DNA of 52,255 nt from Sulfurimonas sp. (GCA_027082875.1 JALWTK010000122.1:1-52255); one strand, 5' to 3'; shown: positions 18,693 through 27,819, counted from the stretch's first letter. A program made the numbers and translations. The notes: a model not told the origin generated them from the sequence alone.

Positions 18693-21600
18693 ATGAAATC
18701 TTTATTAACTATCTTATCTATTTTACTTTTTACTTCTACATTTTTATATGCTGAGGAAGGTGATTCATGTTCTCATGCAAAAGAGCTCTCATTAGATGCA
18801 AGCCTTGACACGACATTAGCTATTCATGCATCTAGTCGTATGTCAGGATATTATTATTATTACTACAAATTTACACCTACTTCAGATGGCGAAATAATAA
18901 TAAATACTACAGGTATCACTAGTGATGGAGATGCCTGGCTGTATGATAGTGAAAATAAATGTGACAATGCAAATAATTACATTGCTTCAGATACAAGATA
19001 TAATGATAATGTATCCATCACGTATCAAGTAACTTCTGGGACGACATATTATCTTCCAATAGTAAATAATAGGAATTGGTCTGATGATTTTCACTTAACT
19101 ATCACATTATCAAGTACCAATACTCTTCCTGTAGTAGAAAATGCCGCAGATATGTGTTATGGTGCGGTTAGTGAAAACTGTAGTGGTGCTACATGCCAAA
19201 CAATTACACCTATTAATACACTCTCCGCATCTGTTACAGATGCTATAGTCTACTTTGACACTTCTAGCCTTTTTTCCATACCATTTTTTGGAAGTAGCAT
19301 AGATGATTGTTCTGTTGATAATGGTGCACGTGGCGATAACTGCCAAGAAGATAGTAATGGAAACTCTATAGGGCCATTTAGTATGTTTAATAGTGGTGGC
19401 TGGACTTTTACCTTAGGAGATATACTAGCAACTGACAATCGTTCTATCAGTACTTATGCAGATAGGAATTTCTTTGATTTTATAAATGACTTTTTTAGTA
19501 GGCAAGGAGCGATTCAAGCAACCTATATCAAGGATGGTACTCAGTATAGAGGTGCACTAAACCCTTGTGATTTAAATGCTCCACTTATTAGTGATGTGAT
19601 AAAAACTATCCCAAATAGTACAGCAGATGGGACTAATATTGCTAAGATGACCTCCTCTCAAGGAGCCGCTGACACATATACTATAGATTCTGGAAATAGC
19701 GAAAACCTTTTTAGTATTGATGACTATGGTAACGTAACTGTTAGTGGTATACCCACTGCAGGTAACTCTACTTATGTATTAGGAATAACAGCAACAAATA
19801 CACAAGGAAGTAGTAGTGCTACTCTTACGGTCAATATTATTGATAATGGCACAACTATTTACCATGAGGGAGTACGTCCTTTTGAGCTTATAAATCCGGT
19901 AGCTACACAAAATATTATAGGAAATACACAGATTGTTGGGAATACTGTTGAATGTGTAACTACAACTAGCTATGCTAGTTCAGCAGATTACTCAAACTTA
20001 ACATGTGACAACACTGTTGGAAATTATAACAATAATAACTATACTGTAAAATATATTGATATAGATAGTAACAATACATTAACATATAATTCTTCTTCAG
20101 CCACTATAGAACTACCAGGTACCTTTAAAGAAATAGCATGGGTCGGTCTTTATTGGCAAGCGCATATCAACAATAACTCTTGGATTTATTACAATAGTTA
20201 CAATGATAAATTAAAATCAGATGACTATCCGTCTAGAGGTATTGAAGCAACAACAGCTAATCAAGTTCTCCTCAAAATAGGTAATAACGCATATCAAACG
20301 ATTGTCGCACAAACTGTTGACTACTTTAGTACTTCTTCATATGCAAGATACTCTGCATTTGCTAATATAACAAAGTTATTTACTAGTACATACAATCCAA
20401 ATGAAGATATTGATATTACAGTTGCAAACATTGCAGCTACGCGTGGTCTAGAAGATGGGCTAGGAAACTATGGAGCTTGGACCATTGTGGTTGTTTACAA
20501 AGAAGATGAGCTGAATAATCTTTCAAAGCTAAGAAATAACTCTGTTTACTTAGGGTATCAGTATGTAAGCTCAAATAGTGGGGATAGAGAGATCACACTC
20601 AATGATTTTTTACTGCCTAAAAGAGGAACTATAGATTCACAAATGGCAGTATTTGCAGCTGAAGGAGAGTATAGATACTACCCAGACACCATGCAACTTG
20701 ATGGTGTTAGCTTAGGAGATCCAGATACAAATAATGTATTTGATGCAAGACTAAGTGATAGTATCACTCGTTCCCCTCACCTTGTAAATAACAATGGTAT
20801 AGATATTGATGTCTTTGATACTAGTGCAATTATGACTGCAAAGAGAGATAGTAATCCAGATGCTATTACTTATAGTTCAACGATTTCATTAACATCTGAT
20901 GCAGATTTATACTATCCTAGTATGGTCTCTTTTACAACAGAGCTCTATAAACCTCGTGTTTGTTACTATATAGATACTATTACAGACTCTTCTGGTACAA
21001 ATATCTTTGATAATGGTGCCTTTTTAACGGGAAAAAGTATTACACCTAATGAAGTCTATACCTTTAACTTTTTTATCTCAAATATGAAAAAAGATCTTAC
21101 AGATACAGATATAGAACAGGCTAATAAAGTACAAGTGTACTTAAATATGACTAACTTCAACTACAGTCCAAACAGCACATACCTTAAAAATATCAATTCC
21201 CCTGAGTATGTAATAGTAACTGATCAAAATGCTACACAAGCTGCACCAGATGTTAAAGATGACTTAGGAGAGTATAGTAATAATAAAAGTACTTGGAGAG
21301 TAGGTAGCGGTGCATCAAATATTGAAGGTGGAACACTTGATGTAGCGACTAATTTTTCAGATACTGCGAATATCGCTTATATAAACTTACAAGCATCTCT
21401 CTCAACTGCAGCCGACACTTCACAAATTAACCTTCTCGACTTCATAGAGTTTAAAGCATCTTTTCAAACAGATACTATTACTATTGGAGAGGATAATGCA
21501 CAGTTGATCGCACAGTGTCAAGACCTAAACTCTTCAGGAAATGTTGGTATTGCACCTTCTGGAAAATTTAATGTTGTAAATACAAACTTTAGTTATCCAT

Positions 21601-23396
21601 CTGACCCTGCAGATCCTACAGATCCAAACTACAATACATATAATGCACTTCCAACACAGGTAAGTAATAGAAACTTTAATGTGAAAGTTTTAGCTCTTGA
21701 TACAGATAATAAAACAATACTTCCAAATTATATAGGTGATGTAAATGTTTCTATCATTCAAACACCTGTCTATCCAGGTACTACAGAAGGTGATCAACTA
21801 GCATGTGACACAGCAACCCAAGTCACTACACCGCAAAATATTACATTTATTGCTTCTGATCATGGTATAAAGACAGTTACCATTTCTAATACATCAATAG
21901 CATTAAAAGATGCATCTTTTAGGATTCAATATAGTAGCGATGGATATGCTTGTTCACGTGACTTCTTTGCAATACGACCTGATAAATTTATATTATCATC
22001 TCCTACAGATATTGAACTTTTACATTCAGGAAAATCTTATAATTTTTCTCTAATAGCTGCGCAAGACTCTACAGTTACACCCACTCAAAACTATAATATA
22101 GCTAATGCACAAAATATTTTTACAACATTAGATAATTATAAAACAATTTTTGCTCCAGATAACTCTATACCATCACCTGTCTTAAATGGTACACTCTCCT
22201 TTAATGCCACAAACTTTAATATTAGTAATGGGTATGCAGGCAATGTTGTAGGAATGAGCTTTGATGATGTTGGTAAGGTAAATATTAAGTTTATAGACTC
22301 CAACTGGTCTAAAGTAGATATAGACAATGGAGATACACCTCTTGACTGTAGTCTTACAGGAGCTTATATATGTGGTGATATTAATGCTACATTTATCCCT
22401 GATCATTTTTCAATTACAGCAGCCAATCTATTTAATGCAAGTGCTAGTACTTATACTTATTTATCAAATGATTTGACTATTGCAGCCGGTATTTCAGCAA
22501 CAGTAACTGCTGAAAATTTTGCAAACAATCCAGTGCAAAATTTTGATACTGCAGCATGGGAAAATCCTGTAAATATTGCTCTTACATTACCAAGTCCAGC
22601 CGATACATCACTTAATGAAAATAAGAATGATATTAACAGTAGTGCAAAAATAGGATTTGGAAATGGTCAAAAAAATATTCTTTACTCAGATACCAACAAA
22701 ACAACTGATCTTATATTTAATTTTTCTAGAGATAAAACTGTCGCAGTAAATCCTTTCAAAATAGATGGAGCAGATATTACTCTTAGAGCCTCATCACTGT
22801 ACACATCTTCGAGTGGGACAAAAGATACTATTTTAAGTCCTAATACAGTAACTGGGAATAGTGCAACTTTTGTCTATGGACGTTCACATGCACCAAGACA
22901 AAAATTTGTTGATGACACAATTAATGGCAATCACGATGCCTTCATTTACTATGAAGTCTATTGTAATGGCACTGTAAATGGAAACGATTGTAATAAAACA
23001 TTACTTCCAAATGGTATTAATGCAACATACAGTGATGATCCTAGATGGTTTATTAATACAAATCATACAGTAGCAGAAGGAACTGCTGGTACTGTAGCAG
23101 AAAAGAACAATGCTCATGTCATTACAGTTCAAACACAACCTACTGGCTCAGCTCCAGATAAAGTGGTTGTCAATTATGATGGAACAAAAGGTTATCCATA
23201 TACAAAAACAATGACTATGACTCCTTCAGCATGGCTGATTTATAATAAATATAATGCTAGTGCAAATAAAAATGATTTTGTACTTGAGTTTTACAAAGAT
23301 GGTGGTGGCTATGTTGGTTCTGGTAAAAGTGAAAATAGTGTAAAGGTAAAAAAATCTTCTACATTTAGCCCAAATGAGAATAAATCATGGTGGTAG
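18693..23396 (+). CDS. Giant MshQ-like secreted adhesin (DUF6701-type C-terminus)
   Basis: 1567 residues. I start at 18693 because an AGGAG site precedes that ATG and a clean signal peptide follows (cleavage near residue 20, LYA-EE); the frame itself opens upstream at 18636. Residues about 22-125 resemble a PPC-type beta domain with paired cysteines and a six-Tyr run. A cadherin-like segment lies at about 300-386. A large beta-rich domain (about 420-750) contains WVGLYWQAH, DITVANIAATRGL and GAWTIVVVY. From about 990 to the end is a DUF6701/MshQ-like region, with SRDFFAIRPDKF as a landmark. In MSHA pilus clusters MshQ is the large protein beside the minor pilins. Three prepilins follow directly here, the first overlapping it by 10 nt. 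I infer a pilus-tip or surface adhesin. Confidence 0.72.
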   Translation: MKSLLTILSILLFTSTFLYAEEGDSCSHAKELSLDASLDTTLAIHASSRMSGYYYYYYKFTPTSDGEIIINTTGITSDGDAWLYDSENKCDNANNYIASDTRYNDNVSITYQVTSGTTYYLPIVNNRNWSDDFHLTITLSSTNTLPVVENAADMCYGAVSENCSGATCQTITPINTLSASVTDAIVYFDTSSLFSIPFFGSSIDDCSVDNGARGDNCQEDSNGNSIGPFSMFNSGGWTFTLGDILATDNRSISTYADRNFFDFINDFFSRQGAIQATYIKDGTQYRGALNPCDLNAPLISDVIKTIPNSTADGTNIAKMTSSQGAADTYTIDSGNSENLFSIDDYGNVTVSGIPTAGNSTYVLGITATNTQGSSSATLTVNIIDNGTTIYHEGVRPFELINPVATQNIIGNTQIVGNTVECVTTTSYASSADYSNLTCDNTVGNYNNNNYTVKYIDIDSNNTLTYNSSSATIELPGTFKEIAWVGLYWQAHINNNSWIYYNSYNDKLKSDDYPSRGIEATTANQVLLKIGNNAYQTIVAQTVDYFSTSSYARYSAFANITKLFTSTYNPNEDIDITVANIAATRGLEDGLGNYGAWTIVVVYKEDELNNLSKLRNNSVYLGYQYVSSNSGDREITLNDFLLPKRGTIDSQMAVFAAEGEYRYYPDTMQLDGVSLGDPDTNNVFDARLSDSITRSPHLVNNNGIDIDVFDTSAIMTAKRDSNPDAITYSSTISLTSDADLYYPSMVSFTTELYKPRVCYYIDTITDSSGTNIFDNGAFLTGKSITPNEVYTFNFFISNMKKDLTDTDIEQANKVQVYLNMTNFNYSPNSTYLKNINSPEYVIVTDQNATQAAPDVKDDLGEYSNNKSTWRVGSGASNIEGGTLDVATNFSDTANIAYINLQASLSTAADTSQINLLDFIEFKASFQTDTITIGEDNAQLIAQCQDLNSSGNVGIAPSGKFNVVNTNFSYPSDPADPTDPNYNTYNALPTQVSNRNFNVKVLALDTDNKTILPNYIGDVNVSIIQTPVYPGTTEGDQLACDTATQVTTPQNITFIASDHGIKTVTISNTSIALKDASFRIQYSSDGYACSRDFFAIRPDKFILSSPTDIELLHSGKSYNFSLIAAQDSTVTPTQNYNIANAQNIFTTLDNYKTIFAPDNSIPSPVLNGTLSFNATNFNISNGYAGNVVGMSFDDVGKVNIKFIDSNWSKVDIDNGDTPLDCSLTGAYICGDINATFIPDHFSITAANLFNASASTYTYLSNDLTIAAGISATVTAENFANNPVQNFDTAAWENPVNIALTLPSPADTSLNENKNDINSSAKIGFGNGQKNILYSDTNKTTDLIFNFSRDKTVAVNPFKIDGADITLRASSLYTSSSGTKDTILSPNTVTGNSATFVYGRSHAPRQKFVDDTINGNHDAFIYYEVYCNGTVNGNDCNKTLLPNGINATYSDDPRWFINTNHTVAEGTAGTVAEKNNAHVITVQTQPTGSAPDKVVVNYDGTKGYPYTKTMTMTPSAWLIYNKYNASANKNDFVLEFYKDGGGYVGSGKSENSVKVKKSSTFSPNENKSWW

Positions 23397-23800
23397 GATA
23401 TAAAAAGGCTTTTACTCTTATAGAACTCGTTTTTGCTATTGTTATTATAGCAATCACTGTTGTTTCTCTTCCAACGATGGTTCAAGTAACCTCCTCTGGT
23501 GTAGCAAAGAACCTAGAGACACAAGAGGCTATCTTTAAGGCAATAGTTTTGACCAAATCTGCTATAGGTGAAAATAGCTTTGCCAATATTGACAATGTAG
23601 CACAAACTACTAAAATAAGTATTTCTGATGGAGTTGGACTTCATGACTACAAATTTAATCAAAAATATACACTAACTGTAGATACTAATGCAAGCTTTAA
23701 TGGTGAAACAAGTATAAATATTAAAAAAATTACGACGACTATTTTTAGTCTAGATGACAAAAAAATAGCAAGTATCTCAGCATATAAATTTAACTACTAA
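23387..23800 (+). CDS. Type IV prepilin-like (minor pilin) protein
   Basis: 137 residues. A short basic leader and KKAFTLIELVFAIVII form a class III prepilin signal: the peptidase would cut before Phe, with Ala instead of Gly at -1 and Glu at +5. The rest is a small beta-rich domain ending in SISAYKFNY. It overlaps the end of the MshQ-like gene and is followed 9 nt later by another prepilin. It is probably a minor pilin (MshO/PilV/GspI-like) that primes or caps a filament. No assembly ATPase, platform protein or peptidase is encoded in the window. Confidence 0.82.
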   Translation: MVVGYKKAFTLIELVFAIVIIAITVVSLPTMVQVTSSGVAKNLETQEAIFKAIVLTKSAIGENSFANIDNVAQTTKISISDGVGLHDYKFNQKYTLTVDTNASFNGETSINIKKITTTIFSLDDKKIASISAYKFNY

Positions 23801-23809
23801 GGGGAGAAC

Positions 23810-24697
23810 ATGATTAAAAAGAATGCTTTTACAATGATAGAACTTGTTTTCGTTATAGTTGTTATGGGAATTATTGGAAAATTTGGAACAGAATTTTTAG
23901 CACAAGCTTATAAAAATTTTATCTCTACAAAAATACAGAATAAGTACCAAAATCAAAGTGCAACTGCTGTAGAGTTTATCGCTAGACGTTTACAGTATAG
24001 AATTCAAAGCTCCGTCATTGTAAGAGATTTTTCTACATTTAGTGATTATAAGCCACTTGAAGGTTTTCAAAACAGTGGCTATGATGTTTTAGAGTGGGTC
24101 AGTTACTCTTCTGAAGGATTAAAAAACAGATCATGGAGTGGTATCTATTCTAAAGAAAAATCAAATTCTGAGCTCTACTCTCCAGAAACAAATACAAGTA
24201 AATTAAATACTCTAATCTCGACACTTTCTCATGGAAAAAGCACAATCAACGATGCTGCAGTATATTTTATAGGCAGTGATGATAACTGGGTTTGGGATGG
24301 TAATCCTGTTACAGATTTTAATAGCTCTTCAATGAAACCTATTAAAGCGGGTGGATCACTAAACAAGTTTGCAACTAATTATACAGGTAGTGATGACTTT
24401 AGTGACTTAGATCTTAAAAACAAAGAGTATAATAGCTATCAACTCTCTTGGACAGCAAATGCTATAGTATTTGACAAAAACAATCAGCAATTATGGTTCT
24501 ATACAGACTACCAACCATGGGAAGGTGACAAATATACAGATGCTACATCAAAGAGACTTATTATGGAAGAAGTTTCAGACTTTAGAAAGAGACAAAATAA
24601 ACGTATCATTACTATCAAAGTCTGTTCCATCAATGAAAAGCTAAAAGATTTAGATGAATCTGATTTTCTTACATGTAAGGAAAAAACTATACTATGA
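23810..24697 (+). CDS. Type IV prepilin-like protein, PilW/GspJ-like
   Basis: 295 residues, larger than a major pilin. The prepilin motif is KKNAFTMIELVFVIVVMGII, with Ala at -1 and Glu at +5. The globular region is long and aromatic-rich (DNWVWDGNP, WFYTDYQPWEGD), ending with a Cys pair near the C-terminus. Size and position between a GspI-like and a GspK-like gene fit PilW/GspJ. An AGGGGAG-type site precedes the ATG. It overlaps the next gene by 4 nt. Confidence 0.78.
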   Translation: MIKKNAFTMIELVFVIVVMGIIGKFGTEFLAQAYKNFISTKIQNKYQNQSATAVEFIARRLQYRIQSSVIVRDFSTFSDYKPLEGFQNSGYDVLEWVSYSSEGLKNRSWSGIYSKEKSNSELYSPETNTSKLNTLISTLSHGKSTINDAAVYFIGSDDNWVWDGNPVTDFNSSSMKPIKAGGSLNKFATNYTGSDDFSDLDLKNKEYNSYQLSWTANAIVFDKNNQQLWFYTDYQPWEGDKYTDATSKRLIMEEVSDFRKRQNKRIITIKVCSINEKLKDLDESDFLTCKEKTIL

Positions 24698-25140
24698 TGA
24701 AACTACAAAAAAAAGCGATGGCCATGATTATGGCAATTATGGTTATTGTAATTATTGGTACTATTATGGCACTCTCACTGAACATGACTACCTTAACAAC
24801 AAGTAGAAACCTTGATATGTACTTCAACGAGCAGATGGAAATCCTCAGTGATTCTGCCAGAGAGTATGCCCTTTACAAAATTGCTAATACTCCCTGTATC
24901 TATAGTGGTTCAAATATAGTAGATCAAGACTCATTTTACGACATAAACATCTCTGTTAAATATGTAACTAAAGATGGCTGTACAGCTACACCAAGTCTCA
25001 ACTTTACTAATGATACTGATGCAGATCTGCTTAGAGCAACAGCAATTATAGATATTACTATGAGCTTGGATAAAGCTCAAACAAATACAAGTGAAGATGT
25101 AAGATTCTATAAAAGATATATTGAAAATATAAAACCTTAA
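24694..25140 (+). CDS. PilX/GspK-like tip pseudopilin lacking Glu5
   Basis: 148 residues. The N-terminus KKAMAMIMAIMVIVIIGTIM is a prepilin-like hydrophobic helix, but the usual Glu at +5 is Met. GspK-type tip pseudopilins also lack Glu5, which suits a position at the filament tip where no subunit lies above. TTSRNLDMYFNEQMEILSDSAREYAL is the typical PilX-like helix after the membrane segment. Two Cys lie in the small globular part. It starts within the ATGA overlap with the PilW-like gene. Confidence 0.72.
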   Translation: MMKLQKKAMAMIMAIMVIVIIGTIMALSLNMTTLTTSRNLDMYFNEQMEILSDSAREYALYKIANTPCIYSGSNIVDQDSFYDINISVKYVTKDGCTATPSLNFTNDTDADLLRATAIIDITMSLDKAQTNTSEDVRFYKRYIENIKP

Positions 25141-25151
25141 CTATTTAATGC

Positions 25152-25157
25152 TATAAT
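25152..25157 (+). promoter_or_regulatory. -10 box of hpf
   Basis: TATAAT in the 46-nt gap between the pilin cluster and hpf. Predicted start near 25164, leaving a 23-nt leader that contains AAGGA. Confidence 0.55.
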
Positions 25158-25186
25158 TTATTTACTTACAAAAAAAGGATTATATT

Positions 25187-25720
25187 ATGAATATTTCACT
25201 AACTGGTAGACAACTTGATCTTACTGATGCTATTAAAGCACATATGACAACATCTATTGAAACACTTAGCAAGTTTAACATGGACATCATTTCTGTAAAT
25301 GTTGTAGCATCCACGCAAACAAAAAAAGGTAAAGAGCACTCTGTAGTAGAGTTTGTTATCAACCTTGCTCACAAAAACTCTGTGATCATCAAGCAAAACG
25401 ATGGTGATCTTTATGCTGCTATAGACCTTGCAACTTCTCGTGCTCAAAAAGCTCTTCGTCGTATGCATGACAAAGAGATAGGACACCAAAAAGTTGGACT
25501 TAATGAGCTTAAAGCTGAAATGATTGATATAAAAGAGTCTACTCTTGATAGTGAAGATGAGATCGTTCCTGTTGAACTTGATCTGTACAAGCCTCGTGAA
25601 GTTGAAGATGTTTTAAATGACCTCAAAGCAAGTGATAAAACTTTTGAGATTTTCATTGACCATGAGGGAAAAACTCGTGTACTCTACAAGCGTAACGACG
25701 AGAAATTCGGTCTTTACTAG
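25187..25720 (+). CDS. hpf: Long-form ribosome hibernation promoting factor
   Basis: 177 residues. The N-terminal S30AE domain (NISLTGRQLDLTDAIKAHM, RAQKALRRMHDKEIG) binds the decoding region of the 30S subunit. The C-terminal domain (PVELDLYKPREVEDVL, KTRVLYKRNDEKFGLY) is the dimerisation module that makes 100S ribosomes in long-form HPF. It has its own promoter and converges on recG with one base between the two stop codons. Confidence 0.93.
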   Translation: MNISLTGRQLDLTDAIKAHMTTSIETLSKFNMDIISVNVVASTQTKKGKEHSVVEFVINLAHKNSVIIKQNDGDLYAAIDLATSRAQKALRRMHDKEIGHQKVGLNELKAEMIDIKESTLDSEDEIVPVELDLYKPREVEDVLNDLKASDKTFEIFIDHEGKTRVLYKRNDEKFGLY

Positions 25721-25721
25721 A

Positions 25722-27521
25722 CTAGACTTCTAAATGCAATGCAATTTTTACTTGCTGAGCGATCATTGCATCCTCAGCAAAGTCAAACCAACGGAATTGA
25801 TTTCCGCTTTGGTTTGTCCCCTTTAATAAATCCCCACTCTTTCTAAATTTTAAATCTAAATTTGCTATATCAAATCCACTTGTAGTATTTACAAACTCCT
25901 CTAAACGCGAAGAGCTCTCTTGATTTGTATAGAGATAGCAGTAACCCTTAAGTCCTGTTCTACTCACACGACCACGAAGCTGATGCAGTGTAGAGAGTCC
26001 TAGCCTTTCTGCTCCTACTATCACCACAGTAGTCAGTCTAGGCAGAGAGATACCAACTTCAACAACAGTAGTACTTATCAGCAACTTACCCTTATCTCGA
26101 AAATCTAAGAGCACTTGCTCTTTCTCTTTATCTTTACCATGGGTAATATAAACATCCTCAAAATTTTTTTCCCAGTAACCCCGTGCCTCTTCTATACTCT
26201 GATACTCTAGTACTTCACTCTGCTCTACTAAAGGATAAACAATAAGCACTTGATTATCCTTTGCTATCTCACTTTTTATATGTTCAAGCAGTCTAGAAAA
26301 ATCACTCTTATGAATCACCTTAGAATCTATATCTTTTGTAAATGGTGTAGAAGTGATCAAACTAACATCTATACTTGCAGACTCTATCATAGCTAATGTT
26401 CGTGGTATAGGAGTAGCTGAAAACTGCAGATAATGAGGCTTCTCTTTCCCCTCACTTGTCAACTTCTCAAGTAGATTTCTCTGCTGTGTTCCAAAACGGT
26501 GTTGCTCATCTACCATCACAAGTGCTGCACTTGGTAGCTCTCTATAAAGAACAGCATGTGTCCCTATGATAAAGTCATACTTATCAAGGTTTACTTTTTT
26601 ACTCTTGTTTGTTACTAGCACTGACTTTACATTTGGCAAGAACTTACAAGCCTCTTCATAGAGCTGATTTGCTAGTATAGTTGTAGGAGCCATAAGTATA
26701 GAGCGATGAGGAAGCATCATAAACGCAGAAGCAAGGATAACCATAGTCTTTCCACTTCCAACATCTCCAACTACCATACGTTTAGAAGCTACATCTTTAG
26801 CAAAATCTTTTTTGATATCTTCTATAGTGCTTATCTGCTCAGAAGTTAGCTCAAATGGCAAATTCTCTGCCCACACTCTATACTCTGACTCTTTTGATAC
26901 AAGGGCTTTAAAGTATCTACGTTTACCTTGCAACTCTTTCATATAGGAGTAAATCTCCATATACTTAAGTGCTTCTAATGTTTTTACATCAAACTCTTTT
27001 TTCTCTAAGACTTCTGCATCTGCAAAATGAAGCTTGAGTACTTCTTCTGCTATATTTTGAGGAATTCCTTCTTCTACTAACTTCTCTGAACTTAATTCCT
27101 TTTGCACTAAACGCCACATTACGTCTGTTCGAAGTCCACACTTATACTTAGGAGTTATACTACCTATCGTGGTAACCTTTTTAGGCATACTCATACTACA
27201 CTGCCCCTGCTTACACTCTAGTAAACCATAGTAGTACTCCCTACTCCCAACAGCAAACTGATGCATCATATAGGGCTTTGGTCGAAAAAGCACTCCTGTG
27301 ATGTTATGCCCAAAGTTATGCACAAAAAAAGTTATCTGTATGGAGTTTGGAGCTCGAAAAACTGACTCAACTGTCGCATCTATGAGTTGATAAGTGTGAG
27401 GATCTAGTTTATCATGAAGTCGTAAGTCTTCATAAGAATGTGGGATGGTAAGTGCGAGTTGAGTGTAACTACTGATGCCAAGTTTAGTAAACTTTGTAGA
27501 TACATCCTTAGTGAGTTTCAT
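25722..27521 (-). CDS. recG: ATP-dependent DNA helicase RecG
   Basis: 599 residues, shorter than the E. coli enzyme (693) because the N-terminal wedge region is reduced, as I expect for this phylum. It remodels stalled forks and Holliday junctions. Motifs: Walker A GDVGSGKTMVI, Walker B/II DEQHRFG, III FSATPIPRTLAM, and QLRGRVSRTG (VI). It lies 4 nt after a 36-residue small membrane protein gene and is probably translated by coupling, since its own ribosome site is weak. Confidence 0.95.
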   Translation of the reverse strand: MKLTKDVSTKFTKLGISSYTQLALTIPHSYEDLRLHDKLDPHTYQLIDATVESVFRAPNSIQITFFVHNFGHNITGVLFRPKPYMMHQFAVGSREYYYGLLECKQGQCSMSMPKKVTTIGSITPKYKCGLRTDVMWRLVQKELSSEKLVEEGIPQNIAEEVLKLHFADAEVLEKKEFDVKTLEALKYMEIYSYMKELQGKRRYFKALVSKESEYRVWAENLPFELTSEQISTIEDIKKDFAKDVASKRMVVGDVGSGKTMVILASAFMMLPHRSILMAPTTILANQLYEEACKFLPNVKSVLVTNKSKKVNLDKYDFIIGTHAVLYRELPSAALVMVDEQHRFGTQQRNLLEKLTSEGKEKPHYLQFSATPIPRTLAMIESASIDVSLITSTPFTKDIDSKVIHKSDFSRLLEHIKSEIAKDNQVLIVYPLVEQSEVLEYQSIEEARGYWEKNFEDVYITHGKDKEKEQVLLDFRDKGKLLISTTVVEVGISLPRLTTVVIVGAERLGLSTLHQLRGRVSRTGLKGYCYLYTNQESSSRLEEFVNTTSGFDIANLDLKFRKSGDLLKGTNQSGNQFRWFDFAEDAMIAQQVKIALHLEV

Positions 27522-27525
27522 CTCA

Positions 27526-27636
27526 TTATTTACCGAGTTTCTTCTCTAGGTCTCTTACTCTAAGGTGCATATTGCCCACCATAAGAGTCATAACGACTAT
27601 AATAATTGTTAAAAGTGAATCTGACAAATTTTCCAT
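27526..27636 (-). CDS. Small membrane protein, 36 residues
   Basis: Reads MENLSDSLLTIIIVVMTLM, then VGNMHLRVRDLEKKLGK. One transmembrane helix (about 8-22) is followed by a basic amphipathic tail. A clear AAGGA ribosome site lies seven bases before the ATG, and the stop is 4 nt before the recG start. A TATAAC at 27652-27657 is too close to be a convincing promoter, so it is probably transcribed with the peptide gene upstream. I do not recognise the family. Confidence 0.6.
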   Translation of the reverse strand: MENLSDSLLTIIIVVMTLMVGNMHLRVRDLEKKLGK

Positions 27637-27653
27637 TATTTTCCTTTTTGTGT

Positions 27654-27659
27654 TATACT
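27654..27659 (+). promoter_or_regulatory. Possible antisense promoter opposite the 25-residue peptide gene
   Basis: The plus strand reads TGTTATACT, an extended -10-like element. A start near 27666 would give an RNA antisense to the structured peptide mRNA. No clear -35 and no T-run terminator were found, so this is tentative. Confidence 0.25.
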
Positions 27660-27815
27660 TAGCACTAAGAATTAGTGAGGCTGTCACCTCTCTAATTTAA
27701 TTCCTCATAAATTTTTACTACTATGTAAATAATAGTAAAAACCTTGAGAATTAAGTTAAGAGTGTTCATCTTAACTCCTTCGTGCTAAATTTGTCCCACC
27801 TTTTGGTGGTGACAA
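27659..27815 (-). ncRNA. Structured four-way-junction RNA element, leader of the small peptides
   Basis: Almost every base pairs. Closing stem: 27659-27665 with 27782-27788 (7 bp). Arm A: 27670-27680 with 27687-27697 (10 bp, one mismatch, 6-nt loop). Arm B: 27697-27707 with 27745-27754, plus an inner 12-bp stem 27712-27723 with 27730-27741. Arm C: 27755-27760 with 27770-27775. On the minus strand the only long unpaired linker is GAAGGA (27781-27776), the ribosome site of the 25-residue peptide. A separate 5' hairpin of 10 bp lies at 27791-27815. Strand is assigned from the upstream -10 box and ribosome site. No known RNA family was recognised. Confidence 0.6.
27692..27769 (-). CDS. 25-residue hydrophobic peptide, candidate type I toxin
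   Basis: Reads MNTLNLILKVFTII, then YIVVKIYEELN: a hydrophobic core with two Lys and a charged end, long enough to span or coat a membrane. The ribosome site GAAGGAG lies just upstream. The ATG lies in the loop of a small hairpin (27755-27775), and most of the coding sequence forms a long imperfect hairpin. Small size, hydrophobicity and a tightly folded message are features of type I toxins such as H. pylori AapA. There is no sequence match I can claim. The ORF could instead be incidental to a structured RNA. Confidence 0.45.
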   Translation of the reverse strand: MNTLNLILKVFTIIYIVVKIYEELN

Positions 27816-27819
27816 AATA

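Noticed and set aside
18849..18866. TAT/TAC repeat encoding six Tyr as a phase-variable tract
   Set aside because: In-frame triplets with only four identical units; slippage would not switch the frame.
19110..19346. Cys-rich antisense frame with a ferredoxin-like look inside the MshQ-like gene
   Set aside because: The Cys spacing arises from the complement of Thr/Ala-rich codons; no ribosome site or promoter and it is fully inside a well-supported gene.
25722..27521. RecG as a truncated gene
   Set aside because: All helicase motifs are present and about 600 residues is what I expect for RecG in this phylum.
27659..27788. The cloverleaf-like fold as a tRNA or tmRNA gene
   Set aside because: No T-loop consensus, anticodon arm of fixed size, CCA end or resume-codon tag; the arms are too long.
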